A DNA stretch of 64,000 bases, from assembly GCF_036850765.1 (NCBI RefSeq), contig NC_089491.1, positions 89,374,740-89,438,739 of the forward strand. Reading direction: 5' to 3'. Every line of letters starts with the position of its first letter. Position 1 is the stretch's first letter. This document shows positions 30,886 to 56,437 of the stretch, piece after piece. The translations under genes and the position numbers were made by a program. Origin of the DNA: Saccopteryx bilineata. Lineage: Eukaryota; Chordata; Mammalia; Chiroptera; Emballonuridae. The notes under the pieces were generated by a model. That model ran no database searches and was not told the DNA's origin. It saw only the letters and a program-made list of their open reading frames with translations.

Positions 30886-30890
30886 GAATT

Positions 30891-30896
30891 TTTATT
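30891..30896 (-). terminator. Candidate EQTN poly(A) signal
   Basis: AATAAA on the minus strand, about 125 bases past the EQTN stop codon. No nearer canonical signal was seen. Confidence 0.55.
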
Positions 30897-31018
30897 GACT
30901 GTCTTCTTTCTAAGACACCAGAAAAATGTAAATGTCTCAGCAGAGTTTCCAAGTCATGATGTTAATGTGAGTCAAAAAGAAAAATATATTTTTCTATGAC
31001 AAAAATAATTAAAGTTGT

Positions 31019-44161
<13,143 letters not shown>

Positions 44162-44248
44162 TGGGATGATGTGATTTATCCAATAGTGTACTGTGTCTCT
44201 GCAGTTTCCTTCCTATTGTCCAGAAGGTTCTCACTAGCTAAGACATTA

Positions 44249-44256
44249 TGACATCA
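44249..44256 (-). promoter_or_regulatory. CRE-like site upstream of EQTN
   Basis: TGATGTCA on the minus strand is one mismatch from the palindromic CRE TGACGTCA and lies about 90 bp before the ATG. Many spermatid genes are driven by CREM at such sites. No TATA box is evident near it. The role is inferred. Confidence 0.4.
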
Positions 44257-44739
44257 CTGCCCAAGGTTGCAATGCTAGCGGCAGAGTTTCTAAATGCTCT
44301 GTGACTCAGTCTGATGTCTATTTTATCTTTCGTAGTATAACGGTCTTTAGTTTTTTTGTTTCTTTGTTTTTTGTTTTTGTTTTTTTTTAAATTTTAAGGG
44401 TCTTTAGTTTTAAAAAATAAACTATTATAAGATCTTTTGTTTTAATTAAGAAATAATATTTTCATGAAACAATGTGAATTATTGGCCCCTGGATTTTACT
44501 TAAATTAATTTTTTTTCAATTAAAGTTGTAACTCAATATTATAATAGTTTCAGGTGTATAGCATAGTGGTTAGACATTTATATTACTTATGAAATGGTCT
44601 CCTGAAGGGTCCTGAATTTTAAAGAACTATTGATATTGTTGATAATAAAATGAGAACAGGCCTTTTTGGTTTTCAAAGTATTACAACATTATATGTTCTT
44701 TTGGATAGCTGAAATAAAATGTCCATTAAAAACTAATCA
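44257..44739. other. EQTN upstream region; L1 3' UTR scrap
   Basis: T-rich tract at 44348-44400. Bases 44500-44600 (TTTCAGGTGTATAGCATAGTGG) are a short antisense L1 3' UTR piece. No other gene is seen. Confidence 0.5.
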
Positions 44740-45093
44740 GAGGCCCTGGCTGACGGCTCAGTGGATAGAACATCAGCCTGGCATATAGATGTCCCGGGTT
44801 CGATTCCGGTCAGGGCACACAAGGGAAATGGCTGTTTGCTTTTCCCTTCCTTCCCTTCCCACTTCTCTCCCTCTTCCCTTCCTGCAGCCAGTGGTCCAAT
44901 TGGTTTGAGTATCCCGGGCACTGAGGATAGCTCAGTTGGTTTGAGCATTGACCTCAGGCACTGAAGATAGCTCAGTTGATTCAAGCATCAGCTCAAAATG
45001 AAGGTTGCTGGGTGGATTCCAGTCGGAGTACTTGGGGAAGTCTGCCTCACTATCTCTCCTCCTCTCATCTAAATAACAACAAAAGCAAAAAAC
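44740..45093 (+). repeat. Bat SINE (type B, older), plus
   Basis: Head AGGCCCTGGCTGACGGCTCA and B-box GGTTCGATTCC. AAAACTAATCA at 44729-44739 and 45094-45104 flanks it. Confidence 0.85.
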
Positions 45094-45279
45094 AAAACTA
45101 ATCAAATACACCTAGATTAAATCCAAATGTCCTGAAAATTCTGGTTCACGGACTATCTTAACTATAATTTTTCAGAAAAAGTTTTTTTAAACTCATCTTT
45201 TGGGGTTTTTTCTTTATAAAATATAAAATATATATTTTATAAAACATTTTTTAAATTAAACCCATCTGTGTGATCTGAC

Positions 45280-45740
45280 CTCCCGCTTAACTCTTCAGCT
45301 ACATCTGTGGCACCTGCCACCTCCCTGAGGATTGAATCATAATCTTTTAGCCCCCACACTCCGTCATGCCTCACTTGTTCCTGCCTGAGGTTCTTTCTCC
45401 GTGTTACTGCTTTGCTTGGTGTGCTCTTTTCCTGCGATTTGCCTGGCTAACTCCAGATAAACCTGAAGGTATGAGCCTAGTATTCACTCCCCCAGGGAAG
45501 CCTTTTCATCATACTCAGGACCAGGTCAAGGTCTTCTGTTCTTATAGTACCTTGAGTTTATCCTTAGAGGACTTGTCACAATCAGAAAATATATTTTGCC
45601 GGGTTTTGTTGTTGTTTTGGTTTTTTTTTGCTTTCTGGAAGTCTGCCCTTGCTAAAATATAAGCTCTGTGAGACGTGTGTATCTTATTTACTGCTGTCTT
45701 CCCAGACCCTAGCACATAGGAGGTACTAAAATAATACTAT
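45280..45740 (+). repeat. L2 3' end
   Basis: The sequence follows the L2 3' region: TGCCTGGCTAACTCC-like, CAGGGAAGCCTTTTCATCA, AAGCTCTGTGAGA and CTAGCACATAGGAGGTACT near its end. Confidence 0.65.
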
Positions 45741-46131
45741 TTTTTTTGTGTGTAAGAAGCTCATTAATAAATTTTATAGGATGATTTCTTATAACAACTT
45801 ATCTTACAAGCTTAAGGCCCAAGTAATTTGGGGACAAAGTTGGGGGTGCTGGCAAAAGGCCATCCTAATAAAAACTTAGGGCACGTTGCTGCGGACCTGG
45901 CAGGATTGTGCCGTCCGTCCTTCTTCCGGCAGCGGAACAGAGGGAGTCTGAAAATGGACGTGTGGACATGGCTCTAAACCACAGAAGGACATGCTTCTTC
46001 CAGTTGTCCTTCTGTACAGTGAGGGCATCAGGAGGGAGAGATTAGGCGACTTAAAATTACAGACACGTAGTTTTTTCTTTACACTGACGTCACCCTATGT
46101 AACAGGTCTGCAGACCCGAAGAAATCCAGAG
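45741..46131. other. Intergenic, nothing recognised
   Basis: Contains a GC-richer patch at 45880-45950 without CpG-island length or an exon. Confidence 0.4.
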
Positions 46132-46145
46132 AACTCCGCCTCTTT

Positions 46146-46523
46146 TTTTTTTTTTTTTTTTGTATTTTTCTGAAGTTAGAAACGGGGAGGCAGTCAGACA
46201 GACTCCCGCATGCGCCCGACCGGGATTCACCCTGCACGCCCACCAGGGGGCGATGGTCTGCCCATCTGGGGGGTTGCTCTGTTGTAACCAGAGCCATTCT
46301 AGTGCCTGAGGCAGAGGCCATAGAGCCATCCCCTGCACCGGGGCCAACCTTGCTCCAATGGAGCCTTAGCTGCGGGAGGGGAAGAGAGAGACAGAGAGGA
46401 AAGAGAGGGGGAAGGGTGGAGAAGCCGATGGGCGCCTCTCCTGTGTGTCCCGGGTCGGGAATCGAACCCGGGACTCCTGCAAGCCAGGCCGATGCTCTAC
46501 CACTAAGCCAACCGGCCAGGGCC
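46146..46523 (-). repeat. Bat SINE (type B), minus
   Basis: T-run start and CCCTGGCCGGTTGGCTTAG head on the minus strand. AACTCCGCCTCTTT (46132-46145) and AACTCCACCTCTTT (46524-46537) are the target duplication with one CpG transition. Confidence 0.92.
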
Positions 46524-46537
46524 AACTCCACCTCTTT

Positions 46538-47096
46538 AAGATGTTATCTGCAGTCCTTTCTCTTATGCTCAGATCCTTTACATGTTACACAAATTCCTCC
46601 CAAACTCCTCCCTCACAGTTTCCCTCTGCACTGACTTAACTGTACACTTGGTATGTAGGTGCTTTAATATCCTTTGCAAGATTGAAAGAGGTCCTATTGT
46701 CAGGGCCACCAGGGGGAGTGCTTGCTCAGCTCAGCCCCACTGAGCCCATACTCCTGCTTTGGTCTTGGCTCACTTCGCTTGTGTGGTGGCAAGTAGGTCA
46801 GTATTCTGCAGCCTTCTGTTCTTTTGCTCCATGCCCCGATGACCAATACTCACGCTTCTGATTTAATTCACTTTATAAGTATCTATAACTAAACTCTATG
46901 CATTCCCTTCTTCCAACGTAAGGAATGCCCCTCCAAGTTAATGCTGCAGAATAGTTCTGCCAGTTACACCTGGGAAAGCCTAGCTCATCCTTTCCAGCAG
47001 CTCCATTCCAGCAGCTCAGAGTGAGCATCTATAATAGCTACTGCAAGGTGCTACATCCCCTTGTTGGTGTCGTGAAAGGGCCAACACCAGGAGATA
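46538..47096. other. Intergenic, nothing recognised
   Basis: No recognised exon or repeat. Confidence 0.4.
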
Positions 47097-47615
47097 CAGT
47101 AGTTTCCCTTATCCACGTTTTGCTGCCTGTAGTTTTAACTAACCGTGGTCAACTGTGGTCCAAAAATATTAAATGGAGAATTCCAGAATAAACAATTCAT
47201 AAGTTTTAAATTGTGCTTCATTCTGCATAATGTGATATTTTGCAGTGTCCACAGGGGATGTCAACCATCCCTTTGTCCAGCATATCCCCGCTGCATGTGC
47301 TACCTGACCATTAGTAGCCTTCTCAGTGACCAGACAGACTGTGGCCGTGTCACAGTGCTTGTGTTCAGGTAACTCTTATTTTACTCAATATTGGCCCCAA
47401 AGCTATTCACATACTTTTATTAAAGATCATTGTTATAATTGTTTTATTTTGTTATTAGTTATTAGAAATCTCTTACTATACTTAATTTATAAATTATATT
47501 AATTATAAGTATTATATATAGAAAAATCATATACTATAGGATTCAATGCTATCCACGGTTTCAGGCATCCACTGAGGGTCCTGGAACAAATCCTCATGGA
47601 TAAGGGGAGACTACT
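47097..47615. repeat. Tigger-type DNA transposon remnant
   Basis: Inverted ends CAGTAGTTTCCCTTATCCAC and (reverse) AGTAGTCTCCCCTTATCCAT. Internal words AAATATTAAATGGAGAATTCC and GTGCTTGTGTTCAGGTAACT are those of a mammalian Tigger. Most of the transposase is absent. Confidence 0.8.
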
Positions 47616-47875
47616 ACACTAGTTTTAACTTCTGGGTAGGAACAAAAGTGTTTTACTGGATAACCGGAAGGTGCGAGTCCCTCTGAATCAAGTGTGCACG
47701 AGCTCCCTCGTACCTGTGACTGCCCTCACCAAGCTGGCAGGGACAGGGCTGCCAGGGTCGGTCTGTCTTCCCCACGTGGTGGCCTGCTCAGCAACGTCTG
47801 CACAGAGACAGTGAGCTCACATTTCCTCCCTTCGGACCCACCCATTTGGTGATCTTAGCTTTCAGGAGCATTTTC

Positions 47876-48243
47876 TTTTTTTTTGTATTTTTCTGAAGCT
47901 GGAAATGGGGAGAGACAGTCAGACAGACTCCCGCATGTGCCCAACCGGGATCCACCCAGCACGCCCACCAGGGGGCGATGCTCTGCCTCTCCGGGGCGTC
48001 GCTCTGCCGCGACCAGAGCCACTCCAGCGCCTGGGGCAGAGGCCAAGGAGCCATCCCCAGCGCCCGGGCCATCCTTGCTCCAATGGAGCCCCGGCTGCGA
48101 GAGGGGAAGAGAGAGAGAGAGAGGAAGGAGGGGGGGGGGAGAAGCAAATGGGCGCTTCTCCCATGTGTCCTGGCCGGGAATCGAACCCGGGTCCCCCGCA
48201 CGCCAGGCCGACGCTCCACCGCTCAGCCAACCGGCCAGGGCCT
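47876..48243 (-). repeat. Young bat SINE (type B), minus
   Basis: Near-consensus copy. CAGGAGCATTTTC at 47863-47875 and 48244-48256 is the target duplication. GC-rich open frames of up to 177 codons run through it on both strands and are not genes. Confidence 0.93.
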
Positions 48244-48474
48244 CAGGAGCATTTTCATCACTCACCTTTTCTCTACTGTAAAAGAAATGTTCATTTCATC
48301 TTCTGTAACTTCCTCATCACTGCTTCCCAAGATTCCTTCGTGCTTTTCAGGGAAACTAATTTTATGATTCTGATGGTGAAAGAAGCTTTGTTACCTGGGT
48401 TACAGGTGAAGTGTCTAAAAGGAGGAATAATTTTTTAATAAATAAAGTGTGTGTGTGGAAAGGGACATAACATA

Positions 48475-48690
48475 GTAATTAAGAGCATGGGCTCTGGAGA
48501 CAGAGTGCCTGGGTTTGAACCCTAGCTCCACCACAAACCAGCCGCATGATCTTGAATAAGGAGCTTATGTCTAAATCTCTATTTCCTCATCTGTGAAATG
48601 AACTTGATAGCAGTGGTACCTACCTTCTAAGACTGTGGTGAGGATTGATTCAGATAAGCCAAGTAAAACACTTAGCACAATGCCTAGCAC
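48475..48690 (+). repeat. MIR
   Basis: Good match to the MIR core: GAGCATGGGCTCTGGAGAC, CTGGGTTTGAACCCTAGCTC, CTCATCTGTGAAATG, GAGGATTGATT, CACTTAGCACAATGCCTAGC. Confidence 0.85.
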
Positions 48691-49503
48691 TAAATGAGAA
48701 CGGGAACTCACTTGAGCAAGTTCACCACTGTCCTCAGTTTGCAACTGATTACACATCCCCAACAGATGACAGAACAGTCATGGCCACCAATACTTACCTC
48801 CATGGACAGTTTTGAGACTGAAATGGGAGAAGATACGTCAAGTATCAAGCACAGTGCTTTGCACGAAGTAAATTCTCAATGAATACATTCCTAGAAATTC
48901 TTTCCCCTTAAATGCCTTCCTAACATCCCCACAAGCACTTGACACTCGTATACTGTCTTTTCCAGTACAGTAACTCAGGAACCTGGGAGAAGCAGAAGGA
49001 AGGTCATTTTAAAATTACCTCATTTATTTTTCCTTCCTCATGGCAATAAACGAGGACTTTGAGTACCTTCCTTTCACATTTCTCTGTTCAAGTCACCCAG
49101 AACTTTTTGCAGTCACTTAGGACAGATAATGCAAATTTCAATTAAATATCACGAGCCCAAGGGCAGCACAATCATTGTGGTGAATGCAAACAGACAACAC
49201 GGCAACAGTTTGCAGCTCTTAAGAACTGTCTGGATTTGCTTTTTTTCCCCCTTTCTTTCTTTTCTTTCATACTGACAAGTGCACAGAGTTTTGCTGAATT
49301 CATTGTTCACATAATTCCTTGCCAGTACCTAATATCAAAGACATATTATATGTTGTCTGCACAAACTCAAGAAGCTTGTGCTAAGAGTGGAAATGTACTA
49401 AAAATTGTTCCTGGGGTTATAAAATGGGACCTGTGTTTTGAATGAATTTTCTTTAACTTCTATGGTTCAATAGTATCTGCACCTAATAGTTTACTATTAA
49501 AAA
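48691..49503. other. Intergenic, nothing recognised
   Basis: No domain-bearing frame and no recognised repeat. Confidence 0.4.
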
Positions 49504-49515
49504 AACAACAATCCA

Positions 49516-50198
49516 AGGAACCCTCATACACTGTTGGTGGGAATGTAAAGTAGTACAACCATTATGGAAGACAGTATGGTGGTTCCTCAAAAAACTGAAA
49601 ATAGAACTACCTTATGACCCAGCAATCCCTCTACTGGGTATATACCCCAAAAACTCAGAAACATTGATACGTAAAGACACATGCAGCCCCATGTTTATTG
49701 CAGCATTGTTCACAGTGGCCAGGACATGGAAACAACCAAAAAGCCCGTCAATTGATGACTGGATAAAGAAGATGTGGCACATATACACTATGGAATACTA
49801 CTCAGCCATAAGAAATGATGACATCGGAACATTTACAGCAAAATGGTGGGATCTAGATAACATGATACGAAGCGAAATAAGTAAATCAGAAAAAACCAGG
49901 AACTGCATTATTCCATACGTAGGTGGGACATAAAAGTGAAGCTAAGAGACATTGATAAGAGTGTGGTGGTTACGGGGGGGAGGGGGGAATGGGAGAGGGA
50001 AAGGGGGAGGGGGAGGGGCACAAAGAAAACAAGATAGAAGGTGACAGAGGACAATCTGACTTTGGGTGACGGGTATGCATCATAATTGAACGACAAGATA
50101 CCCTGGTCTTGTTATCTTTGAATATATGTATCCTGATTTATTGATGTCACCCCATTAAAAAAATAAAATTATTAAAAAAAAAAAAACAAAAAAACAAC
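49516..50198 (+). mobile_element. 5'-truncated L1 with target duplication
   Basis: About 680 bp of L1 3' end. The ORF2 C-terminus is open to its stop at 49931-49933 ([14 protein letters not shown]). The 3' UTR has a purine/G-run tract (49972-50018) and an A-tail. AACAACAATCCA at 49504-49515 and 50199-50210 is the target duplication. Confidence 0.92.
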
Positions 50199-50287
50199 AA
50201 CAACAATCCAACAACACTCCTACCTATTTTTCTTTTAACAAATGCCACCTCCTTCTGTAGTATAATATGTTCTGTAGTATAATCATT

Positions 50288-50652
50288 TCTTTTTTTTCTC
50301 TTCTTTTGCAAGGAGAAGAGGGGAGATAGAGAGACAGATTCCCACATGTGGCTCAACCAGGGTCCATCTGGCAACCTCATCTGGAGCCAATGTTCTGTCC
50401 ATCTAGGGCCATGCTCACAACCAAGCTATTTTTAGTGCCTAAGGTGGAGGCTCCACGGAGCCATCCTCAGTGCCCAGGCCAATGCACTGCAACAAAGTGA
50501 GCCATGGCTGCAGGAGGAGAAGAGAAAGGGGGAGAAGGGGAAGGGGTGGGAAAGCAGAGAGTTGCTTTTCCTGTGTTCCCTGACCAGGAATCAAACCTGG
50601 GACATCAACATACCGGGAGGATGCTCTACCACTAAGCCAACCACCCAGAGTT
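50288..50652 (-). repeat. Bat SINE (type B, older), minus
   Basis: T-rich start, diverged type B body and CTACCACTAAGCCAACC head region. Followed by a (CTTT/CCTT)n tract to about 50725. Confidence 0.75.
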
Positions 50653-50729
50653 AATTCTTCTTCCTTCTCTCCCTCCTCTTTTCCTTCCCTTCCCTTTCCT
50701 TCTTTCCTTCCTTCCTTCTTTCTTGAATT

Positions 50730-50835
50730 TTTGGTGTGACACTGGTTAACATAATTATACAGGTTTCAGGTGCCCAGTTCTACAACAGGTAGTTCAGTCA
50801 TTTTGGGGACAATAACATGAAGCCCTAGGAATAAG
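50730..50835 (-). repeat. Antisense L1 3' UTR scrap
   Basis: Words such as GGTTAACATAATTATACAGG and TTTCAGGTGCCCAGTTCTAC correspond to an old L1 3' UTR. Confidence 0.5.
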
Positions 50836-51297
50836 AAGGTAAAAGCCATTTACTTCATCACAGCATATTTATTTCATCTGCCTTGAAGCACAGACTGGCA
50901 TTATGTCCTGACATGTTCAGATCTCCCAACGGAACCGGGAACCAGAGAACATTCACGGTCTGCATAACTCCTGGTGACGTGAAAGGAAGCTGCCGCAATA
51001 AGATGGGTGGAACAGACTCTGCTTTTACAATGTAATGTGGTTCCTGTACATTTCTACATTTAGTTTACAGAATATATGTGTTCATAAATTTCACAGCTCC
51101 ATGTGGCTCTAGCCTCTCAGTTACATATTTCTAATTGTTCATGTACCTACATATTTTATATTATAGTATTATAGCCGAGGAATTAATACCTGTTAATTTC
51201 TTTAGCAGAGAAGGAAAATTAGCGAAAAATTAACTGTGATAGTTCTGCAAACCTCTTATTGTTAAAGCTAAGATCTTCTGCTTTGGGTGTTTCTATT
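50836..51297. other. Intergenic, nothing recognised
   Basis: No gene or repeat recognised. Confidence 0.4.
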
Positions 51298-51308
51298 TAT
51301 TAATTTTT

Positions 51309-51505
51309 TTGAGAGAGAGGGAAAAGGGGAGAGAAAGAAAGAGAGAAAGGGAAGCATCAACTTGCTATTCCATGTAGTTGTTCCCTTTGATTGATTCTCA
51401 TATGTGCCCAGACAGGGGCTCAAGCTGGCAACCCCAGGATGAAACCGGGGACTGTGGTGCTTGAGGATAACGCTCTATTCCCTATGCCACCAGCCAGGGC
51501 CAGCA
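51309..51505 (-). repeat. Bat SINE (type C-like, old), minus
   Basis: GA-rich start, type C middle and a CCCTGGCTGG head on the minus strand. TATTAATTTTT (51298-51308) and TATTAATTCTT (51506-51516) flank it. Confidence 0.75.
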
Positions 51506-51516
51506 TATTAATTCTT

Positions 51517-52000
51517 AAAAGTCTGCTTGTTTTCTTATATGTATGAAAAAATGCATGCTTTTTTTTTCCCCTCTCACTTTACAGCAAAGAATAAGACCTA
51601 AAAATTCTTATATATTCTAGTAGTTACTTGTAAGGACACACAGCTCTCACCCTGGCTGAATCTTCCTGGACTTTCCGATTGTCTTCCTTTCTCCTTCCCA
51701 CTCAGGATCCCCACCTTGGCCTCTGTCATTCTCACACCACTCCACAGCACTCAACAGTCCCTGTCAGATCTGTTGTCCCAGCTCATCTCTGGCCTAGGGT
51801 CCACTTTTTACTTTTGAGTGCACATCTTGTGAATAGAAATAAATACTTTATGTTCTCTGATGGACTGATCACAGAAGCACTAATACAAGAACATTGAAAA
51901 TACCCAGGAAAGAGAATGAAGGCTGGATTGCTATACCACATAGAGCCCATGTCCACAGAAAGGGTAGTAGTGATGGGAAAGAGCCCAATGCCTAGTGGGT
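51517..52000. other. Intergenic, nothing recognised
   Basis: No gene recognised. A 72-codon plus frame here has no supporting context. Confidence 0.4.
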
Positions 52001-52220
52001 GAAGGTGATTCTCACAGCTAAGAGTATGAGTTCAGAGCCCATTTATGTGGTGTTAAATCCAGCTCCATCTCTTTCTTGCTTGTGACCTTGGGCAAATTAT
52101 ATACTTAAGTACTGCTGACCATAAAATGGGGATACACATGGATAACCAACCTCATGGAGTTGTCATGAGCATTAGATGAGATTATCCACGTAAAAAGCTT
52201 AGAGTATACTTAATCTGTAG
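52001..52220 (+). repeat. MIR
   Basis: Matches the MIR core in order: CTTGTGACCTTGGGCAAATT, CATAAAATGGGGATA, GAGTTGTCATGAGCATTAGA, AAAGCTTAGAG. Confidence 0.8.
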
Positions 52221-52310
52221 TATGCACTCATTGAAATTGATATTATCATTATTATATATTGCTTTTAATTAATCTTTCTGATAGCAGACCTTAATTAAGT
52301 TCCTACCTGC

Positions 52311-52352
52311 TATTCATTCATTCATTCATTCATTCATTCATTCATTCATTCA
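52311..52352. repeat. (ATTC)n microsatellite
   Basis: About ten tandem ATTC units. Confidence 0.95.
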
Positions 52353-53060
52353 TCAAAGGTTTATTGAGCATCTACTGTGTGCCAGACATTCTCTTCTAGG
52401 TGCTTGGGACACATTAATAAAGAAAACAGACAAATCCCCAATATCATGAAGTTTATATTTCTAGTAGAAAGAGACAGACAATAAATAATAGCTTAATAAA
52501 TAAATAAATAAATTATATAATATAAATGCTAGGGGAAAAAGAAAATTTGAGCAAAGAGGGATTGTGAGTCTTGTGGCAAGTACAATCAGCAGAAACCATA
52601 TTGAGAAAGAGACACTTAAACAAAGACTTTGGCCTGACCTGTGGTGGTGTAGTGGTAGTGGATAAAGCATCAACCTGGAACACTGAGGTTGCCGGTTCGA
52701 AACCCTGCACTTGTCTGGTCAAGGCACATATGGGAGTTGATGCTTCCTGCTCTTCTCTTTCTCTCTCTCTCTCTCCTCTCTAAAAAAATGAATAAAATAA
52801 AAAAAATTTAACCCTGCCCCCCCCCCAAAAAAAAACCCACAAAGACTTCGAGGAGAAGTAGTCATGAGACTATCTGGAGGAAGAGCATCCAGGCAGGGGA
52901 ACAGCCAATGCAAAGGCCATAAACATGAGTGCGTCTAGTGTGTGTGAGACCAGTAAGGGGCTGGGAGTTGGGAGCACTGGAATGAAGGACTAAAGGGAGA
53001 GCTCAGGTTTTTAATCTGAGTGTAAACAGTACCATTGCAGGGTTTTGAGCAGAGAGGGGG
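52353..53060 (+). repeat. L2-like element split by a SINE
   Basis: TTTATTGAGCATCTACTGTG, GTGCCAGACATTCTCTTCTA and GAAAACAGACAAATCCC to the left, and GGGGAACAGCCAATGCAAAG to the right, follow an old L2-type consensus. The SINE at 52631-52838 interrupts it. Confidence 0.5.
52631..52838 (+). repeat. Bat SINE (type C), plus
   Basis: Head GGCCTGACCTGTGGTGG and B-box GGTTCGAAACC. ACAAAGACTT flanks it at 52620-52629 and 52839-52848. Confidence 0.88.
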
Positions 53061-56000
53061 CTATGTTCTCATCCACAGATAGGGCAGCGGTGGGCAGCCC
53101 AGTTCCTCATTTCCAGCCAATGTCAAAAAGCTCAGCCTCTTTCCCAAGGTTTTGCTTTCACCACAGACTCTTGTGGGCCAAACATCCCTGTTGTACCTCC
53201 ATGTAATTATACTTTTGATTAAGACAAGCCTTGAGTAAAATAATTAAATAAACAAGTCACAGTTTATGAATTTTCTAAATGCTGTTGCTTCTTGTGGGAG
53301 TCAGTCAGCATGTAGCTTGTAGCAATCCCAAATGCGTCATTGTAGAGACATATATATGTACTGTCTCGGAGAACAGTTATCCATAATGTTGTTTCTCAGT
53401 GAATAAACATAGGTTTTGGTTGCTACTTTTTCCCTCTATGTTCTATATATTTTCTTGAAAATACTTAGCTTTTTACCCTTTGTTGATTTGATAATATATG
53501 AGATCATGTTTCAATCATATGATATGATTTCCTCTGGAGCAGATGTTTAACTTAATCGAGTATGCAGTAATACACTTAGAAACTCAATCAAAGTTTAGCT
53601 AGATTGAATTAAATTTCCTCATTTAGTTATTAATCTATTAAGTACTGAAAATTTTTTATTGGTTTATGTCATCATGAAAATTCAGATGATAAATGCTGTA
53701 TTAAAATAATGACAAGTTTCAGTTAAAATAAAGTATTATGCTATAACCTACTTCACAATGAAGAAGAAAAGTCAGATAAAATATATTATTGTAAAAAATA
53801 TATATATATATATTATTGTTATAGTAAATGACACTACCATTGCTTTTCGATAACATTTCTATATAATTTTGGTCAATGTGGCATTAAGTTTGCTTGGAAG
53901 CAGAGCTGAGATTTAGGATAATTGAAATATTAAACAGACTTAATGATCAGCTTAACGTTTATGGGAAGTATATTTCTTATGGTAGGACCAATCTTTGCTG
54001 CTCCAGGACCACGGCAAGATGAGGAAATAAATTGAGCACACACACACAGGAAAAGACAATAGATTATGGTTATGTGTCTTTTATTTGCAACATTTGAATT
54101 CCTAAGCTCACATAAAATTGATTTCATAAATGATCTTTAGTTTTATCTTGCTCTTCTAGTTGATTTAATTGTATTAGTACATCTTATAGTCAAATACTTA
54201 ATTTAATCACAAATGGAACTAAGAAATATGGTAATCATTTTCTGATGCAATTAGAAAAGATACTGGAAAACTTTGAAATTAGAACACTAAACACTAGTAA
54301 AACAGCTTAATTGTCATATTAGAACTAGGCTCTTCTCTCTAAAAGTTACAAAAATTCTTTTTTACTTGTTGAAAACTTCTTAGCCAGAATTAATAACTGC
54401 TCAGAAAGACACAGCCTGTTATAAAAATTATTTTTGTTGTTGTTGATATATTTTTTTAAAAGCAGTAAAACTGTTTCCAAAGCACACTTTGTTTGGCTAA
54501 TTCTAAGAGTGAATCACCTACTTCATCAGGGACCAAAATGATCCAAGAACAAATGACAACAGTATTATCTAAGTGACATAGCTAACCCCTTTTAGTGATT
54601 TTGCCTTTGCATACATTTCTCTAAGATAGTCATGCTCTTCCTATGACATTTCTTTTTCCCCAGTGTGATGTCCAAGCAGTGTGGATGTGATGTAAGGTTA
54701 GAGACCACAGTAAGTGCTGTGCTTCCATCCATGACCAGAATGGAAGATTGGCATACATCACCACAAAAAGATAAGAAGAACTCTACCAAGTCCCTTAATA
54801 CTCTACCAATTAAAGAGATGTTAACAACAAATAAAATAGACTAATCTTATGAGGAATGTTAAAAGTAGCAAGGAAGAAAACTTGAGAAGATAAATCAAAA
54901 TGGTTGAATACAATCTAGATAAGACTTTAGCGTCGGCAAATATAATAAAAAGATGTATAAATATGTAAAAGTCAAGTCAGGATTTAGTAAAGACTTGACA
55001 TCATTCATAGAAAACATGCAGTCATTTTTTTACATGTTCACTGTTGGTTATATCCTAATGCACAGTGACATAGAGAGCTTTAGGAAAGTTGCAAGTTGAG
55101 CTCCAGAAAAGTTGGCCTTCTTAGCAAAAGGGACAAGATTCCCAAGAGAATTTTGCTGATGGGATAATGCTAATGAAAAAAAGGTCGAAGGGCAATTGGT
55201 AACAATCTTCAAATATTTAATGGGTATGCAAATAAAGCTCATGTTTATTATGCTTTTATTTATTCTATATAGTCTTTGGATCTTTCTTAATGTAGGACTC
55301 TAAAATGGTAAACCGAAACTCAAACATAATAGTTTGGCTCAAGTTGAATGGAAGAATTTCAGATGTTGTAAAGTGTTACACTGAAGGATGCTATAGAATT
55401 CCTATGCCTGAACATTTTTGAGAATAGAGTCGGTTTCTCAACTGAAATGCTAATGTTTGGGAGGGTAGAAGAAACGAATTAAGAAATCTCTCAAAGTTGA
55501 GTCCATTAATCCTGTCCCTCAGAAAACACTCCAGGAAGAAAAAAAACAAGCACACTGGAAGCAGAATCTAACTTTAGATGAGTATATCTTAACCTATTTT
55601 CTTTCCATCGTTATCCTCCTAAGGAGTATTTTTAGACCTTTTATTCAAAATCCCCATGAAATTTTAATGCCACCTATATACTTTATATCTGTGTATGTAC
55701 CTTGTCTATTTAGAGGGCCATGACCCATTGTAACATTTATACCACCTCGTTAATTTTTGTGCTCTTAGGCACAAAATGCCTCCTCTTCAATGAAAACGCA
55801 TGGTCTCTAAAATAAACAGGAGTCTGAATGGGACGTCATTGAGGATGGGAGAAAAAAAGTTACATATATTTCAACTCTGGCTACAGGGACCATACAAATT
55901 CTCATGAGCCAGCATACTCATATATTGCCTGCACAGGGAATCTTTGACTTCCCATTACCTCTGTTACACTGAAAGTGATGAATTCTTGGTCACTGCTCTA

Positions 56001-56399
56001 TCTTCTAACTGCAATGGTTGAAATTTTTGGACAGCCTCATCTCTTTGAGAACAGTGAGAAAGGAATGCACATATGCACTGTCTCACACACTGTACGATGC
56101 ATGTGTGTACTGAGCTTCAGAGCTCCATAACAAATTACCTACATTATAATGAATGGGTCTAGCAGATAACACCTGAAGCCACTGATCAAGCTTAACATCA
56201 TAAGAGAGACAACTAGATATTTTATGCTTCCTGATGTAATGCAATAGGAAAGAAACAACATCATGTATGTAGTATTCTTGCTAAAAATGTTTAACCTGAA
56301 TCTAATGAGGAAAGAATCAGAAAAAAATTCCAGATTGTGAGATAGTCTACAAACAAACCAGCCTGACAGCCTGAACTTTTAATGATAGTGTCATGAAGG
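53061..56399. other. Intergenic, nothing recognised
   Basis: A long AT-rich stretch. (AT)n occurs at 53797-53815. All open frames are under 80 codons and lack domains, splice context or repeat identity. Confidence 0.45.
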
Positions 56400-56437
56400 A
56401 CACACAACACAACACACACACACACACACACACACAC
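56400..56437. repeat. (CA)n microsatellite
   Basis: Nearly pure CA run interrupted near its left end. Confidence 0.95.

Noticed and set aside
47788..48438. Overlapping open frames of 103-177 codons on both strands
   Set aside because: All are produced by the GC-rich body of a young SINE (47876-48243); no gene.
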